This document shows, one piece after another, positions 22,157 through 34,799 of a stretch of DNA of 64,000 bases. The DNA lies in NCBI RefSeq assembly GCF_030936135.1, contig NC_082595.1, positions 112,174,334 through 112,238,333 of the forward strand. Direction: 5' to 3'. The number at the start of each line of letters is the position of its first letter. Position 1 is the first letter of the stretch. Both the position numbers and the translations under genes were made by a program. Origin of the DNA: Gavia stellata (Eukaryota > Chordata > Aves > Gaviiformes > Gaviidae). Under the pieces are notes generated by a model. The model ran no database searches and had not been told where the DNA came from. It saw nothing but the letters and a program-made list of their open reading frames with translations.

Positions 22157-25100
22157 GTGAGTGGGCGAGGGCAGAGCGGCTAGAGGCCTTAGGGCCCATG
22201 CGGAGCGGGCGGGGCCTGTGACAGTCCGGGCCCAGCCTCTGTGAGGGGAGCGCTGGGCCGCGCCCCTGCCCGGTTCCTCAGAGAGCGGCGCCGTCCGGTA
22301 ACGGCACGTCCTCCTGACCCTCTGGGCACCGGCGTTAGTCCTATGGCTGCCTTTTTGCGAGCCCCGGGGCTGGGCTGAGCGTAAAGGACCCGGTTTGGGC
22401 CGGAATCGGCTGCAGCTTAAAGTCATTTCAGGAGCTGTGGGGTCCCCTCAGCTGAGGAGTCTCAGTGGTGGTTGTGAACAGCTTTGAAGGAATAGCAGTA
22501 CCGGTCAGCGGCTCCTGGAAAGCTTTCTCAAGGGTACTGCTGTCAGAGGATTGAGGGAACCCATAATGCGTGAATTGTCTCGTTGTTTTTCCTTTAACAT
22601 AGGCAGACCCCTTGTGCTTGCCCGTATGAAAAGGTTAGCCGCTTCTGGAGCATCAGAAATCTATGGTTTGGTGCAGTACCGGCTGCCGATACAGAGGATA
22701 GTAAAGGAATATTCCTTATTGGTTTGCCCCGAGTCATTTCACCAGCATATAACCTCCTTGCAAAAGTTTCAGCATGGTTTTTACCCCTTACCCGCTGTAC
22801 CCACAAGCTAGTGTTTTATAGCATCGTTTTCCTCAGTTCTAGAGCTGAAGTTCTTTAATGAGAAGGATTTGAATGGCTGATTGATTTTCCTTGGGCAAGG
22901 CAAGGCTTAACAGCCTTGTGAAAGTTTCTTAAATATATTTGTTCTTGGGATTTCTTTAAAAACTTTTTTCCTTCTGTTGTGGAAAGTCAGGCCTTTTATA
23001 CAGCCAGTGAACGGACACACTGGCTACATTGATCGCTTAACCTGACACTCGGATGGAAACATTTTCTGCTGATAAGCAGGCTGCTAGTGAGACGTTCGAA
23101 GACTTTCCTAGACGTGGCCCTTTTTGTGGGGAGAAAAAAGCCTGATACAGTGCCTGGCAGACACGTAGGGTAACTTGGGGGGTACTAGGAGCAGACAAGC
23201 TGCAGTTAACTCTGCTAATGATGTGAACAATCTCCTTTGTTTTTAAATGATAGTTCTGTAGAGGGTTTCTGACATGTTATAATCAGTTTTTCTGCTTGAG
23301 CGAGGTCTACAATAAGACGATTATTGCAATTTGCCTAAAAATGTGTTGCACTGTTACTAATGCGCGTTAAATCATATGGGGTTTAAGTAATCTCCGTTTT
23401 GGTAGTGTTCCCCCACTGTTTTGGCAGGATGAGCTTTGTTTTCACACAACCATCACTAATGCAGCTTTATTTTTGAGCATTTAATTTTACGCTTACGGGT
23501 AGTGCCTGTAGTCACGATGACCTCACATTCTCTGGACTCTCCTATGTGTCCAGGGTGGATTTTTTCCCAATCTTTAACTCCCATGGGCATGTAGTTCTTT
23601 CATATTTTTGAATTTCCATTTCTTATTACCTCGTGACTGAATTGAAAAGTGTCATCTGAGCTTTGTGCTAGCTTTGTGTGTGGATTTGTAACAAAAATGC
23701 CCTCAGAAAGGACTGGGTCAGTAAGCAGCTTGGGATCCAAGTCATTTCACGGCCAGAGTTGTAGCACGTAAGTGAAGCGTGTCTAGGATTTCAGTGACTT
23801 TGAAAATACAAGGTTAGACGCTGTATTTGCAAATACAGTGAAGGGACACGTGTTTGGTTTTCCAGAATTGGCAATGCCTTTACTGCGTGATGGAATGAGC
23901 CCTAAAGAAGAGAAGGACGTTATTTTAAGTGTCCCGAAAGGGCACAGATGAGACAAAGGAGTTTACGGAACTTCGGTCTTTCCGTTGTCTTGCGAATTTT
24001 AATCCTCCCAGGCTACCTGGGGGATGTTCACATTGGGCTTCTAGTGCTTTGGGGAAGCAAGGGCCAGGCAGATGAGCTGTTTCACTCAAGGCCACACAGA
24101 TTGTTAATCCCAGGCTGTAAATACAATGTCAGCCTTTCTGGCTCACAGACATGTTTTAACTTAAATTAAAACAGATTATACAGTTACACAGATACAACCT
24201 GAACTGCCTGGATGTTGAGGGTTGGCCAGAAAGCTGTTCCTTGCTGGATGATCTTCCATGAACTGCAGTGGAAATGCCACTTTCCAAAGTCCATTGAAGC
24301 ATTTGGGACAAAATCTGGAGGAAATGCAAAACAATCTTCCTTTAGCCCCCGGGAGGGAGGTGGGATGGACGGATGGATGGATGGATGGATGAAGCAGTTT
24401 TCATTCTAATTTCTGTGACCAAGACTGGTGTGTTTGTCGTTCCTTGCATAATTTGTCCAAACCCCTTTTTGATTTGTTTTCCTCTTTCTATCCCTCAGTT
24501 GTTCCTTCCGTTTACACCATTTACATGGGAAAAGATAAGTACGAAAGTAAGTACATTAATGTAACAATGCCTGATGGCTTGGGTTTAGATTTGTGGGGAT
24601 TTAAGGTCATTTTGAAAGGATGTCTTTGTGTGTATTAACTTGAAATATTCTTTGAAAACTTGTCTACCCTTGCAAGTGATTCTGACTTACCCCTCTGAAA
24701 TCCACTGTGTTACTTTAAGTTAGGATAACAAATTTTGTAAATCCTCTAGGCAGAGTAACTGCCTTCAAATACAAGTGAAAACTAAATTAACTGAAAAAAA
24801 TCTATCTAGATAAAAAATACTGTTTTTCAGGTTGTGTCTGATAACTTTTTGCAAACCAACCTTCCGTTCCCTGCTCAGTCTGTATTTTTCCCCTCGTAGT
24901 CCATAGGTTTCCCGTGCCCGTCCTTTCCCTCACGGTAAAGTTTACGGATCTGCTGCGCCTTCTGTTTCCACAGCAGTAGTTGATGTGAAACCCAGGGTGT
25001 CTTGCCCCGAGGGAAAAGTGTTAGTGAGGCTGCTTTGAAGACTTGCCCTGAAAGTCTCCCCCTGTTAGATTGATATTTGAAGAAACATATTTTCACTTAA

Positions 25101-28100
25101 AAATTTCAAAATGATGGAGAGGTAGAAAGGGATGGAAGGGTTTTGGTTGTGACCTCTTGCTTCCCAAAGCCACTGCCTACTTCCAGAATGGTGGTTCCTG
25201 GCATATCTGCTTTCTGCCGGACCAGGAGCAGGCAGATGCAGTGTTAAAGCCCTCCTCTCTTTCGGTTCAGTCACCATGCAACAGCTGAGCAACAGTGGAG
25301 GATTCCTGCTCTCGTCAGGTAGTTTGATTTGTTGTTGATGAGGTCCTGGGCTTTGCTCATTGATACTTTTATTCCTACAGATGAAGACCTAATAAAGTAT
25401 GGCTGGCCTGAAGATATCTGGTAGGTACTGAAACTCGCTGAAAAAAAAAATGCCTGTCATTACGCAGCTGAGTCGAATGATTGTAACAACCCTCTCACTT
25501 CCCCAGGCCCTGCAGGGTCTCTTTTTTCCAAGGCCGTTTAGCAGTATAAACGCAATCCCAGGGTGGAGGTGGATTGCAGCAGACCCGGGTGCAGCTTTTG
25601 GGACCCCATTGATTCTGAATTCATTCCCCTGTGTCTCCCCCTCCATCCCCCGCTTTGGTCATCGTAAGAGCTGGCCCCTTTGTGAAGCTTTTTGGGGTTG
25701 ATCTGTGCATGGAGCTGCTGGAGTAGCAATAACTCCATATGGGGATACTTGTGTTTCAGAATATAGGTGCTAGCTTGTGTTACTCTCAGTGTGTTTGGGA
25801 AATGGGCAGAGTTAAATGCGGAGGGCAGCTCGGTATTTGTAAGAGAGAGCACCTCCTGAGTCAAGCAAGAGGAGCAGCTCCTAAATATCCCAGTGCGTGG
25901 ACAAGCAAAACCAGCAAAAAAAGGCTAATGGAGGACAGGGAGAGTGGAGGCACAAACGTGTGAAATCATAGAGCAGTCAGATGGGGCCTGGGGATGGAGC
26001 CAGAAGTTTTTTGAGCAACAGTAAATGCTGTGCCCAGAGAAAACAGTCTGTTGTCTCTCAGTGCCTTTTCCTCTGTGCGCGCTTCGTGTCCTCGCCGTGC
26101 GCGCTGCAGGCGTGTGCTGGCCTGTCCTGTAAAACAGCCGTCGCTGTCTCAGGAGTTGGGTTCAGTGAGCAGGAGGAGAGGAGTTTGATATTTTGATTCC
26201 TGTTGGGTGAAAGCCGTGTCTGCTCGAAGCAGACCCGCCAGAGCTGTGGGCAGAAGGAAGAACCCTGACACGTGTGGATTGGTTTTGGCTCGTTAGATCT
26301 CATCAGAAGAGAAATCCAAGAGAAGGGGAGTTCCTGATCCTGTTAGCAGCAATTCATGGCATCTTTGCTGCCTGGATTAGTCCCTAAATGTTCCAGACTG
26401 ATAAGGTTTTCGAGATTTTTATGAAGGAGTTAGCTTGCTTTCGGGCACTACTGCACAGAACAGATGTATCGCAGTTGCTGCCCGCTTCTTCGCTGACAGT
26501 TTCTAAGAAGAATTGCCATGTGGATTGTGCTCCTTCTCGCTTTTCAGAGCGGCCTTTGCCAGGATGAGCTGAGGTGTTGTTGCAGAACTGGAGGTTGAAT
26601 AGGTAGTAGCTAACACGCTCCGTAGAGGATGTTTTGTCAGCAGTCAGCTAACTGGCAAGGGAATATTTTTTTTTCTTTTCTAGCTGAAGAGATTGTACTT
26701 CAGCTGAGTAACACTTTCTTGTAGCAGTATTGCATTCATTTTCTGTCTCATGTTTGTCCTAACACTGCATAATTTAAGGTGTGTCTATACTGTTACTTAG
26801 GTATACCTTAAGATTTGTCCTCAAATTGCCTGAACCATGAAAGTTGTCTTTCCCCGTCTCTTTCATATCTTGTAGCTCACACCAACATCATCCACGTTGC
26901 TTTTTTTGGTATCCCAGTGCCATCTCAACAAAATATCGTAGGTCGTCTTGTGGAGGCCTGCTGGGAATTGTTCTCCTAACGATGTCTGGTACCTTTTAGA
27001 TTTACTCCTACTTAAGAGGGGTCCAGTGGAACTGGGGTAGGAGGCTCAGGAGGTACAAGTGAGAGTTCATCCATTGGTGCTGGAGTGTTTTCTGTCTTGC
27101 AGCAGAAAGGAAAAAGTCCCGTTACATTAAAAAGAAAGAGGTGGAAAGAAGGGATGGGAAGTGAGATGAGAACAGTTCCCTGCCTCTGTCCTTGGAAGTT
27201 TGCAGGGTTGGAGTGAGTGTTGATTAGGACAGGGCTTAAAAAATAGGTGATCATGGTAAAAACACAGTCAAGTTAGAAAAGGTCTGGAGTCTGGTAGGGA
27301 GAGGGCTGGGGGGCGTGATCGAGGCTTGTGAAATCTTGGAGGCAGTGGATGAAGCGAATGCAGAACTGGTCTTCACCTGCCATCGGGACTCGTACCCACT
27401 GAAACCACAAGATCCAGTGCACTTCCCAGGCAGCAGCGCCTGTTCCCGCTGTTGGAGGCAGGGCACTGGGCTCCATGGACCATCAGTACTGACCAGTGAG
27501 AAATTTGGGGGTTTTTTTGCTCTGTGACGTTGAGACCAGTCATGTAAGTGGTGTAATTAGCAGCACCCGCTGCAGAGTTCACGAGTTTGCTGTTTCTCTT
27601 AAGAATAAATAGAGCAAAACACCGCATGCGTAGGCTCATCCTGTGAGTGTTGCCTGCGTCTAGTATAGCATTTAAAAGAAAAAAAGGGAGGGAGAAAGGG
27701 TTTTTATTTTTTCAGTCTCCCACTGAGAGGACTGATGTTGCTTGAAGGATAAGCTCTGACTCCCTTGCCTGCTTTTAAATGTGTCTATCCTGAACGTGTC
27801 TATGCTTTTGTTGTCCATGGAGCGGCTGTTTTGTCACTTGTTAGGAAGTAAATCTTTCGGAACAGATCACCATCTCTTATCCTCTGTTAAATGTGCTTTT
27901 TTTATTCTGTAGGTTTCATGTGGATAAGCTCTCTTCCGCACACGTATACCTTCGGTTACACAAGGTAATCCTGTGACACATATATTTTAAACCATTTGTA
28001 TTCACCCCCATAAGAACCGCACGTGCCCGTTCCGCAGCAATTCCTGCGCACGAGACCATCTTTGCTCACATGTAAAGTCTGCAGGGCTCCCTCAGGGTGC

Positions 28101-31100
28101 AGGTAATCACCAGCGTGGGGAGACTGAATTTACAGCCTCCCTTACCAAATAACGTGGGGAGGACGGGGAAGTTTAACGTGGCCCAACAGAACAAGTGATT
28201 TCTGGCTTGACACCAAGCCTGTGTTTGGGAACCATTGCCCCACTAAAACGGGGAGAGTACCTTTGAGAAAAGCAGGCTGCAAATCACTTGTGGTGCTTTG
28301 AGCCTCTCCTTACAAATGCCACGGAAGACTGCAGTCTTGTAAAACGTGGAGCATAGAGGTTCTGGCTGTGTTTGCCGAACATCGTGCCCTGCTTCCCGGC
28401 CATGGCGGGTCTTCGTGTGCTCGTCAGTCCCTACGGCCCCCCGCCACAAGCGGCTCACGTTGCCTTGCTCTGTCGCAGGGGCAGACGGTGGATGACATTC
28501 CTAAAGAAGTTTTGATAGACTGTGCCCATCTAGTGAAGGCGAATAGCATTCAAGGTAATACCGATTGCCGGGAGATGGGCGTGTGGTGCTTGTGGTGAGT
28601 GTTTCTGGTCCACACAAGCGTGTGGGTTTTGGATCAAACGTTTGTGACGTTTCTGCTGTGCTGCTGTCTCTTAAGCCTGAGCCTGCGGGTCTTATGGGAA
28701 GCAGATGTCGCTTGCAGCTGCCGGGGCTGCCCCTTATACTTTCGTCAGGAGGGATTTTAAATCTCTGAAATTCCCGATTGTGCCTCCATGTTGCTGTCTG
28801 AGCCAAGGAGGCCTTGCAGTCTCTTCTCTAACACCACCTTGGGGCCCCCTTCCATAGTAATCGCTTTTCTGGCAAAGACGGTCTCCATCTGGAGTTCGTT
28901 AACACTGCTGCAGCGCTCATGTTACTGCAGAAAACGATGTCATGGTGTTCTTCCGTTTCACTGTAACACTGGAAGGACTTCTCCGCTTTCTTCTTTCTTG
29001 CCTAGCTAGTAATGTTTGTGACAAGAATAACTGCCAGTGTTTCCATGTGCACGGAAGACTTTAAGACCTCTTTCAGCAGGGAGAGAATTGAAATGTTTCC
29101 CTTCTCCCCTGCTTTCTAGGTTGCAAGATGAACAACGTCAACGTGGTGTACACGCCGTGGACTAACCTGAAGAAGACTGCGGACATGGATGTGGGGCAAA
29201 TCGGCTTTCACAGGCAGAAGGATGTAAGTGTTTGCTGCAAGGCAGTAACGGTGACCTGGTGGCAGACTGTAACGTTTCCGTGTTAGGAGCTGGGTGGATT
29301 GCCTTCAGCATTTGCCCTAAAGCCAGGGAATCATCCGCTCTTGAAGCCTAAGAGAGATCCTGGGAGCGTGTTTGGACTTGCCCGACCATCACCTGACAAT
29401 CCATGGTTGAGTGTCAGCCTGCAGCAGAGCGTAGCCTGTACAGCATGTGTTTCCAAACTGCAGCACGGTGTAGCTGACGAGTCTTTGCTGATGCCAAATG
29501 GTATCACATCTTAGTCTGTGCTATCCGCTTGAATTTATCTCCACTGAAATCATCTGAAGGGCCTGCATATGAGCAATCACTTTAGATCAGCTCACAGGCA
29601 GTAGTGTAATCGCACGTCTGCAAGGGCTCAGGACTTGAATTTGCTGTGCGAAGCAGGGCTGCGTGGGGTCCTGGAGGTGTCTGTTGCTGCGTTCGCTCTG
29701 CTGTCTCTGCTCTGAGAGCTGTCTCACCCTGGTGCTGCCTCTGAATTTGTTAAACCTGTTAAAAGGCAGAGCTGCGTAGCTTTGGTGTGGGGACAAGCCA
29801 GTGTACTAAGCTGTTCCCAAGCCTGACCTAGTGTCCCCAGATAATGTTATGCTTAAATTTTGGTTAAGTAGCTTGGCTGCTGGGAGAGAAGGCTCTCTAG
29901 AGGTGCAGTTGTTTGACTAAAACAGGCCTGTAGCAGGGCAAGAAATGCCAAGAGCCCTGCAGTCAACAAGCAGCACGTGAGCTTCTCTTCCCAAAATGGT
30001 CCGCAGAGACCTCCTGCCACCTCTTCAGGAATCGGCAGAGACCGGTTCTTGCCTCTTGGCCTCTTTGTTGAGGTGTGTGCCAAGAAACGAAATTAGTAAT
30101 GCTTATGTACTCAGCAACGCTTGTGTGTATTAACTATGTGCTTCTGAGTGTTGGGAGTGGGCCTCTTTGCTGTTACACAACCTGCTGAATAGGCCTCGGT
30201 GGCAGTGATTTTCCTTCGCATCTGTTTTTGTGGGATTCAACCATGTGTAAAGTGGAAATAGGGTGTTTTCTTTCCGTTGAGGAAGTGCCAGAATAAAAGT
30301 ATTTTTTTATAAGGATCACAGTTCTTTGCACTCCAAAGGTGAAAATGCTGACAGTGGAGAAGAAGGTGAATGAGATCCTGAACCGGCTAGAGAAGACAAA
30401 AGTGGAGCGCTTCCCAGACCTGGCTGCTGAGAAGGAAGCCCGGGACAGAGAGGAGAGGAATGAGAAGAAAGCCCAGATCCAAGAGATGAAGCGGAAGGAA
30501 AAGGAAGAGATGAAGAAGAAGAAAGAGCTGGAAGAACTTAGGTAAGTAATAAATTGTAGTGCCAACTTCTAACTTCTGCACTTTTCATCGGCACTGGGAG
30601 AGAGTCATGGGTCAGCAGTTTCTGTTCAATAGTCGGCCCGGTGTTACTCAGTGTTCAGCTGACCTGCTCTGGCATAGATGTCTGCACGGCCCAGTGATTC
30701 CCTTTGTCTTTAGAATCAATGCATTTTCCCCATTTCTCCTAAAATAAGCCTGGATGTTAAACCGTTATTAAAAGAAAGGACTGTGTCTTTTGAAACCCAT
30801 CCCTAAGTTGGGTGAAATGGGGCAAGCCGCTTGGCTCTCTCAGTCGTTGGGATGGGAGCTTTGCATGAGCCTTGGAAAGCACTGAGCCTTCGCTAGACTT
30901 CTTCAGCTTCCTCGTGCATCACTGATGTTAACTAAAACACATGCGAATCCTCAATCGCACGCTCCTTTAAACAAAGAATGAGGGATGGTGTTTTGAAATG
31001 TCACGTTGACCGCAGCATGTGGGAGCTTGTTCGTTAGTAATGACGGCCCCGCACTGCGCTGGACGTATCCGCTGCCTGGCCCCACAAGCTCGCTTTTAAG

Positions 31101-32566
31101 CTTCAGTAAGTCGCTTTTGTCTGTAAGGGACGGTGAAACAGGAATTTGAAAAACTCCCTGATTTCCTGAGTGATTCAACACCTGGAGAGCTTGGAAAGGA
31201 GTGCTTAGAGAAGCAAACTAAAGAGAAGTCACCAGCAGGCGTGTCTGTGCTGCGGAGTAAGGGGCCTGCCTGCTAATTTAACCTTGCCCCCGAGCTGCCG
31301 CTTGGCCATTCCCCAAAGTAAAGGATTTTCTGCCTCCTGGGATGATCTAGCTGGTAGTTCCGGAACAAAGCTGTGGAGAAGCAGTCTGCATAGCGCCTGG
31401 GCTTTCACCGGTTGTTTTAATTAGCCAAAGAGTATGACTTAAGCAAATACTGGTCCAGCCTGCGTGAGTTCAGAAGGAAAAAAAAAATTGTTTTTCTGGT
31501 AATTGGTCCTGTTTTATCAAAACACTTCTCTGTTGGTGACTTTTGAAAATGTATCATGCAAGATAACATAATTTCCCTTCCAGGAGCTACTCGTCGTTAA
31601 TGAAGGCTGAGAACATGTCCTCCAATCAGGTAAGATTGCCCACAGAAACCTTTCAGAGATGGCTGAAATTCAATGCGGGATTGTGATGGTACGGCTCCCA
31701 CATTGCAGTCTGGTTTTGATGACTCCTGCATGACAGAGCACATCTCCGTCACCCCTTCTCGGTGAAGGACATTGCTGCTCTCCTCCGCTTTCTGAGGGGG
31801 CCCTGTTGCTTGTATGTCAGCCGGGTGGAGCCTGTGCTGCTGGAAATGTGTGCAAAGTTCCCCCTCTCCTGGGTGGGACCTTGGGCAAACAGATCTTGGA
31901 GCTCCTCTGAGTGACCCTCAGTTTAAAATCCACCTTTTGCATCCTGGTCCCTGACTAACTCTTTAGAGGATCCTGTGGTTTTTTTCAAGAATTCTTGATT
32001 TTCCTCCTGGTTGGCACACAGATCCCCTTTGAAACTTGAAGTATGAGCGTCTCCTGACACACACAGGCAGGCTGTGCCCCATCAGTGGCACTTGCCAGGG
32101 AGAGGTGCGGTGGAAATGCTGTACAGGGGAGGGTCTCCTCTCAGCACCTGACCCCCCACACCATCCCAGACTGTTTTCCTTCTCCTGAGTTGGAGAGAAG
32201 CTCAGGTTGTGATCCGGGGATGGTCTCCAAAGCTGCTGGTGAGAGCCTGGGCTCCGGTTCCTCCCCGGTCGCGGCAGAGGGACTGCAGTTGCAGGGAAAT
32301 GATGCATCGCAGGGACAGCAAAAAGCGACTGCTGTTTCACAACGCAGAGCCTCGCTCGGGGCTGTTCACACTCCAGAGCTGCTGTTGTGTGTCTGTTTGG
32401 TCTGATTTTGTGGTGTTTGTACTGAAATGGCAGGAAACCAGAATAAATGGCAATTCTGAAATCCTGCTGAATGCAGCATTTCGCCATTTTCTGTTCTAAT
32501 GTGCACAATGATCCTGATTTGTCTTTCTTCCCACAGGATGGCAACGATTCAGATGACTTTATGTAA
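22132..32566 (+). CDS. CCDC25: CCDC25, complete coding span (9 exons)
   Basis: CCDC25 is a small NFACT-R/DUF814-domain protein with a C-terminal coiled coil; in mammals it has been reported as a membrane receptor for DNA of neutrophil extracellular traps. Exons: 22132-22156, 24499-24546, 25381-25420, 27913-27964, 28479-28554, 29120-29223, 30339-30541, 31584-31629, 32537-32566. All have AG/GT borders, phases fit, and the sum is 624 nt (207 aa plus stop; human 208). The NFACT-R part carries [39 protein letters not shown] and [10 protein letters not shown]. The highly charged coiled coil follows, and the end reads [11 protein letters not shown]. The start has a strong Kozak context (GCCGCCATGG). 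Confidence 0.96.
24364..24391. repeat. (GATG)n microsatellite
   Basis: GGATGGAC then six near-perfect GGAT/GATG tetramers, in CCDC25 intron 1. Confidence 0.9.
24499..24546 (+). CDS. CCDC25: CCDC25 exon 2
   Basis: A 48-nt exon encoding [16 protein letters not shown], matching human [17 protein letters not shown]. Acceptor CCTCAG, donor GTAAGT. Confidence 0.93.
25381..25420 (+). CDS. CCDC25: CCDC25 exon 3
   Basis: A 40-nt exon encoding [14 protein letters not shown] (ends shared with neighbours). Both borders are split codons that fit exons 2 and 4. Confidence 0.95.
27913..27964 (+). CDS. CCDC25: CCDC25 exon 4
   Basis: A 52-nt exon encoding [17 protein letters not shown], identical to human as recalled. 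Donor GTAATC is weak. Confidence 0.95.
28479..28554 (+). CDS. CCDC25: CCDC25 exon 5
   Basis: Encodes [20 protein letters not shown] and onward to NSIQ. The first few residues differ from human (GENIEDIPKEV), the rest is nearly identical. Confidence 0.95.
29120..29223 (+). CDS. CCDC25: CCDC25 exon 6
   Basis: Encodes [20 protein letters not shown] and [14 protein letters not shown], the most conserved part of the NFACT-R domain. Confidence 0.96.
30339..30541 (+). CDS. CCDC25: CCDC25 exon 7, coiled coil
   Basis: Encodes the Lys/Glu-rich helix, from [20 protein letters not shown] through long runs such as [16 protein letters not shown]. Heptad-like spacing and charge composition indicate a coiled coil. 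Confidence 0.95.
31584..31629 (+). CDS. CCDC25: CCDC25 exon 8
   Basis: Encodes [15 protein letters not shown] after a split Arg codon; nearly identical to human. Confidence 0.95.
32537..32566 (+). CDS. CCDC25: CCDC25 last coding exon with overlapping poly(A) signal
   Basis: Encodes DGNDSDDFM and TAA. AATAAA at 32566-32571 begins with the last base of the stop codon, so the shortest 3' UTR may be only about 20-30 nt. T-rich sequence follows. Confidence 0.9.
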   Translation, partial: DGNDSDDFM

Positions 32567-32589
32567 ATAAAGACTCTCTCCTTTCTCAA

Positions 32590-34170
32590 TCATGAGGTGG
32601 TTTGGGATGTCTTAATATGTCACCATCGCTAAGAATGCCAAAAAAAACCCCAAAAAAGTGAACTCTGACTCCATTTCTTCAGGACCTGCTTGGTTCTCCC
32701 GGCAGCCTGACCAGCTCTGCCACGGACAACTTCTGAAGGGAGAAGATCTATATGTCTGCACATACATCTCTTTTTTTCAGGGACGTGGGTGGAAGGAAGC
32801 AGAATTGACTTTCAGTTCTATAAAGACAATGATATTTATTCTAGGGAAGGGGTTGCTGTAGCTTTTAATCCAACGAGATTTAAAGAAAAGAAACCAAATC
32901 GTGCTGTCTCACCGCTGTCCTGGCAGCGGAGTGACTTGGAAACGGTTGCCGTTAACTCGGTGTCACCGGTATGTAAACAAACGCGACGCTGCCGACTGCG
33001 TAACTCTTCTCTTCGCGCTGGCGATGCTCGGCAAAGCTGGGGAATCCCTCTACAATTTGAGGGGTGTACAGTTTGGACAAGCTCACGGCTGCTTTGCAGA
33101 CCTCCCCAGCCCTTGCTGGCAGTAAATCTGGTGGCTCCTCATTAAATACAGAGCTGCAGATGATGAAGATTGAGCTCAGCTGATGTTGCGGCCTATGTGA
33201 GCGTGTGACCACGGGCTGTGATACATGCCTTCAGCACAGAAGGAGAATAGCCCCCACGGTGTATTTTCTTCTAAATTACGCTTGATTCCCGGGCTGTTCC
33301 TTGGAAACCTTCTCTGGAGAGAGAAGTTTGTGAAGAAGAGTTGAGTTTTGCGCAGCGGCTACGCCTGTCCGGGTCAGAGCTCTTGCCCGAGCGCTCCGTA
33401 AGGTTTTGTGGCTAAGTCTGTATGAGACGGTTGTGGTAATCCTTGCAGCCCCTGTATATACGTCACGATTAAATTCACACCGTGCTGGTAAAACGTGCTG
33501 CTAGGTGGGAATCGCCTGGTGTGCTGACGCCTCTGAGAAGGAGCGGAGCTTTGAGGGTCTGGGGAGTTGTTCCGCGGGCAGCAGAAAGCCACGCAGAGTG
33601 GGGACTGCAAAAGTCTACCGAAGTCTGGTTTTGGGCTGCATCTCTGGGTGCTGCAAACGCGCCTGCAGCCTCGGCAGGGCGGGAGCCAGGGAGAAAGCAT
33701 CCTCCGCCTCTGGCCTTGCTTCTCCTGTCTCAACTCAGGCTGACCTGAACCCAGGGTGACCCCAGCTCATGCCACCCCAGTGTCCCACCTCTTTCGGGAC
33801 CTGGCATGCGAGCTGGCCCAGGGACTGGGGATGGGGGGTAAACCACCCCAGCGCCCATGGGGAAACTGAGGCACGGTGCAGCGACTGGTTTTCTGGTTTT
33901 CTTCCCCCTCCCTGCTGCCCCTGGCAGAGGCAGGGGAGAAGCCAGGAGTCCGGGCGGCCCCCGCAGGGCCCCCCAGCTGCCCGGCCTCCCTCCTCGCTGC
34001 CATCAATGGGCCCTTTCACGGGACGCGGGTGTTGGCCGGGGCTGGCGGCCTGAGCGCTGGTCCTGAGTTGTGCTGCCGTCGGCGACGCCCGCGGCCGCAG
34101 CCCTGCAGCTGCAAACTGTTGTGCTTGGCTGTGGCACCCGCGCACCGGCTCCCGGTGTCCTCCGGCCTGT
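32590..34170. other. CCDC25-SCARA3 spacer, left part: no gene seen
   Basis: No exon, RNA gene or recognisable transposon was found. GC content rises steadily to the right. Open frames here lack known domains and are best explained by base composition. Confidence 0.6.
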
Positions 34171-34179
34171 ATCGATGGG

Positions 34180-34790
34180 CGATGTCCCCTGTGCATGGCT
34201 GCTGTGGGCTGCGTGTCCCCAAGCACCCTGCGTGACCCCAGGCACCCTGTGCATTGATGTCCATGGGGTTGTGTGTCACTGGGCACTCTGTGCATGGCTG
34301 CCCATGGGGCCACATGTCCCCAAGCACCCTGTGCATGGCTGCCCCTGGGCTGGGTGTCCCCAGGCACCCTGTGCTTTGATGTCCATGGGGTTGTGTGTCC
34401 CCAGGCACCCAGTGCACAGCTGCCCATGGGGCCACGTGTCCCCAAGCACCCTGTGTGTCCCCGGACACCCTGTGCATTGCTGCCCATGGGACTGCATGTC
34501 CCCAGGCACGCTGTGTGTCCCCAGGCACCCAGTGCACGGCTGCCCATGGGGCCATGTGTCCCCAGCACCCAGTGCATCACTGCCATGTGGCCACATGTCC
34601 CCAAGCACCCTGTGCATTGCTGCCATAGGGCCACATGTCCCCGGGCACCCTATGCATGGCTGCCCCTGGGCTGCGTGTCCCCAGGCACCCTGTGCTTTGA
34701 TGTCCGTGGGGTTGTGTGTCCCCGGGCACCCTGCGCACGCATGCCCATGGGGCCACGTGTCCCCAGCACCCAGTGCATCACAGCCCAGGG
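34180..34790. repeat. Minisatellite, unit about 41 bp
   Basis: About 13-14 diverged copies of a unit built around CATGGGGCCACATGTCCCC and AGGCACCCTGTGCATGGCTG. Some copies carry a partial extra half-unit of about 19 bp. The repeat makes overlapping false open frames on both strands. Confidence 0.9.
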
Positions 34791-34799
34791 CAGGAGGTG

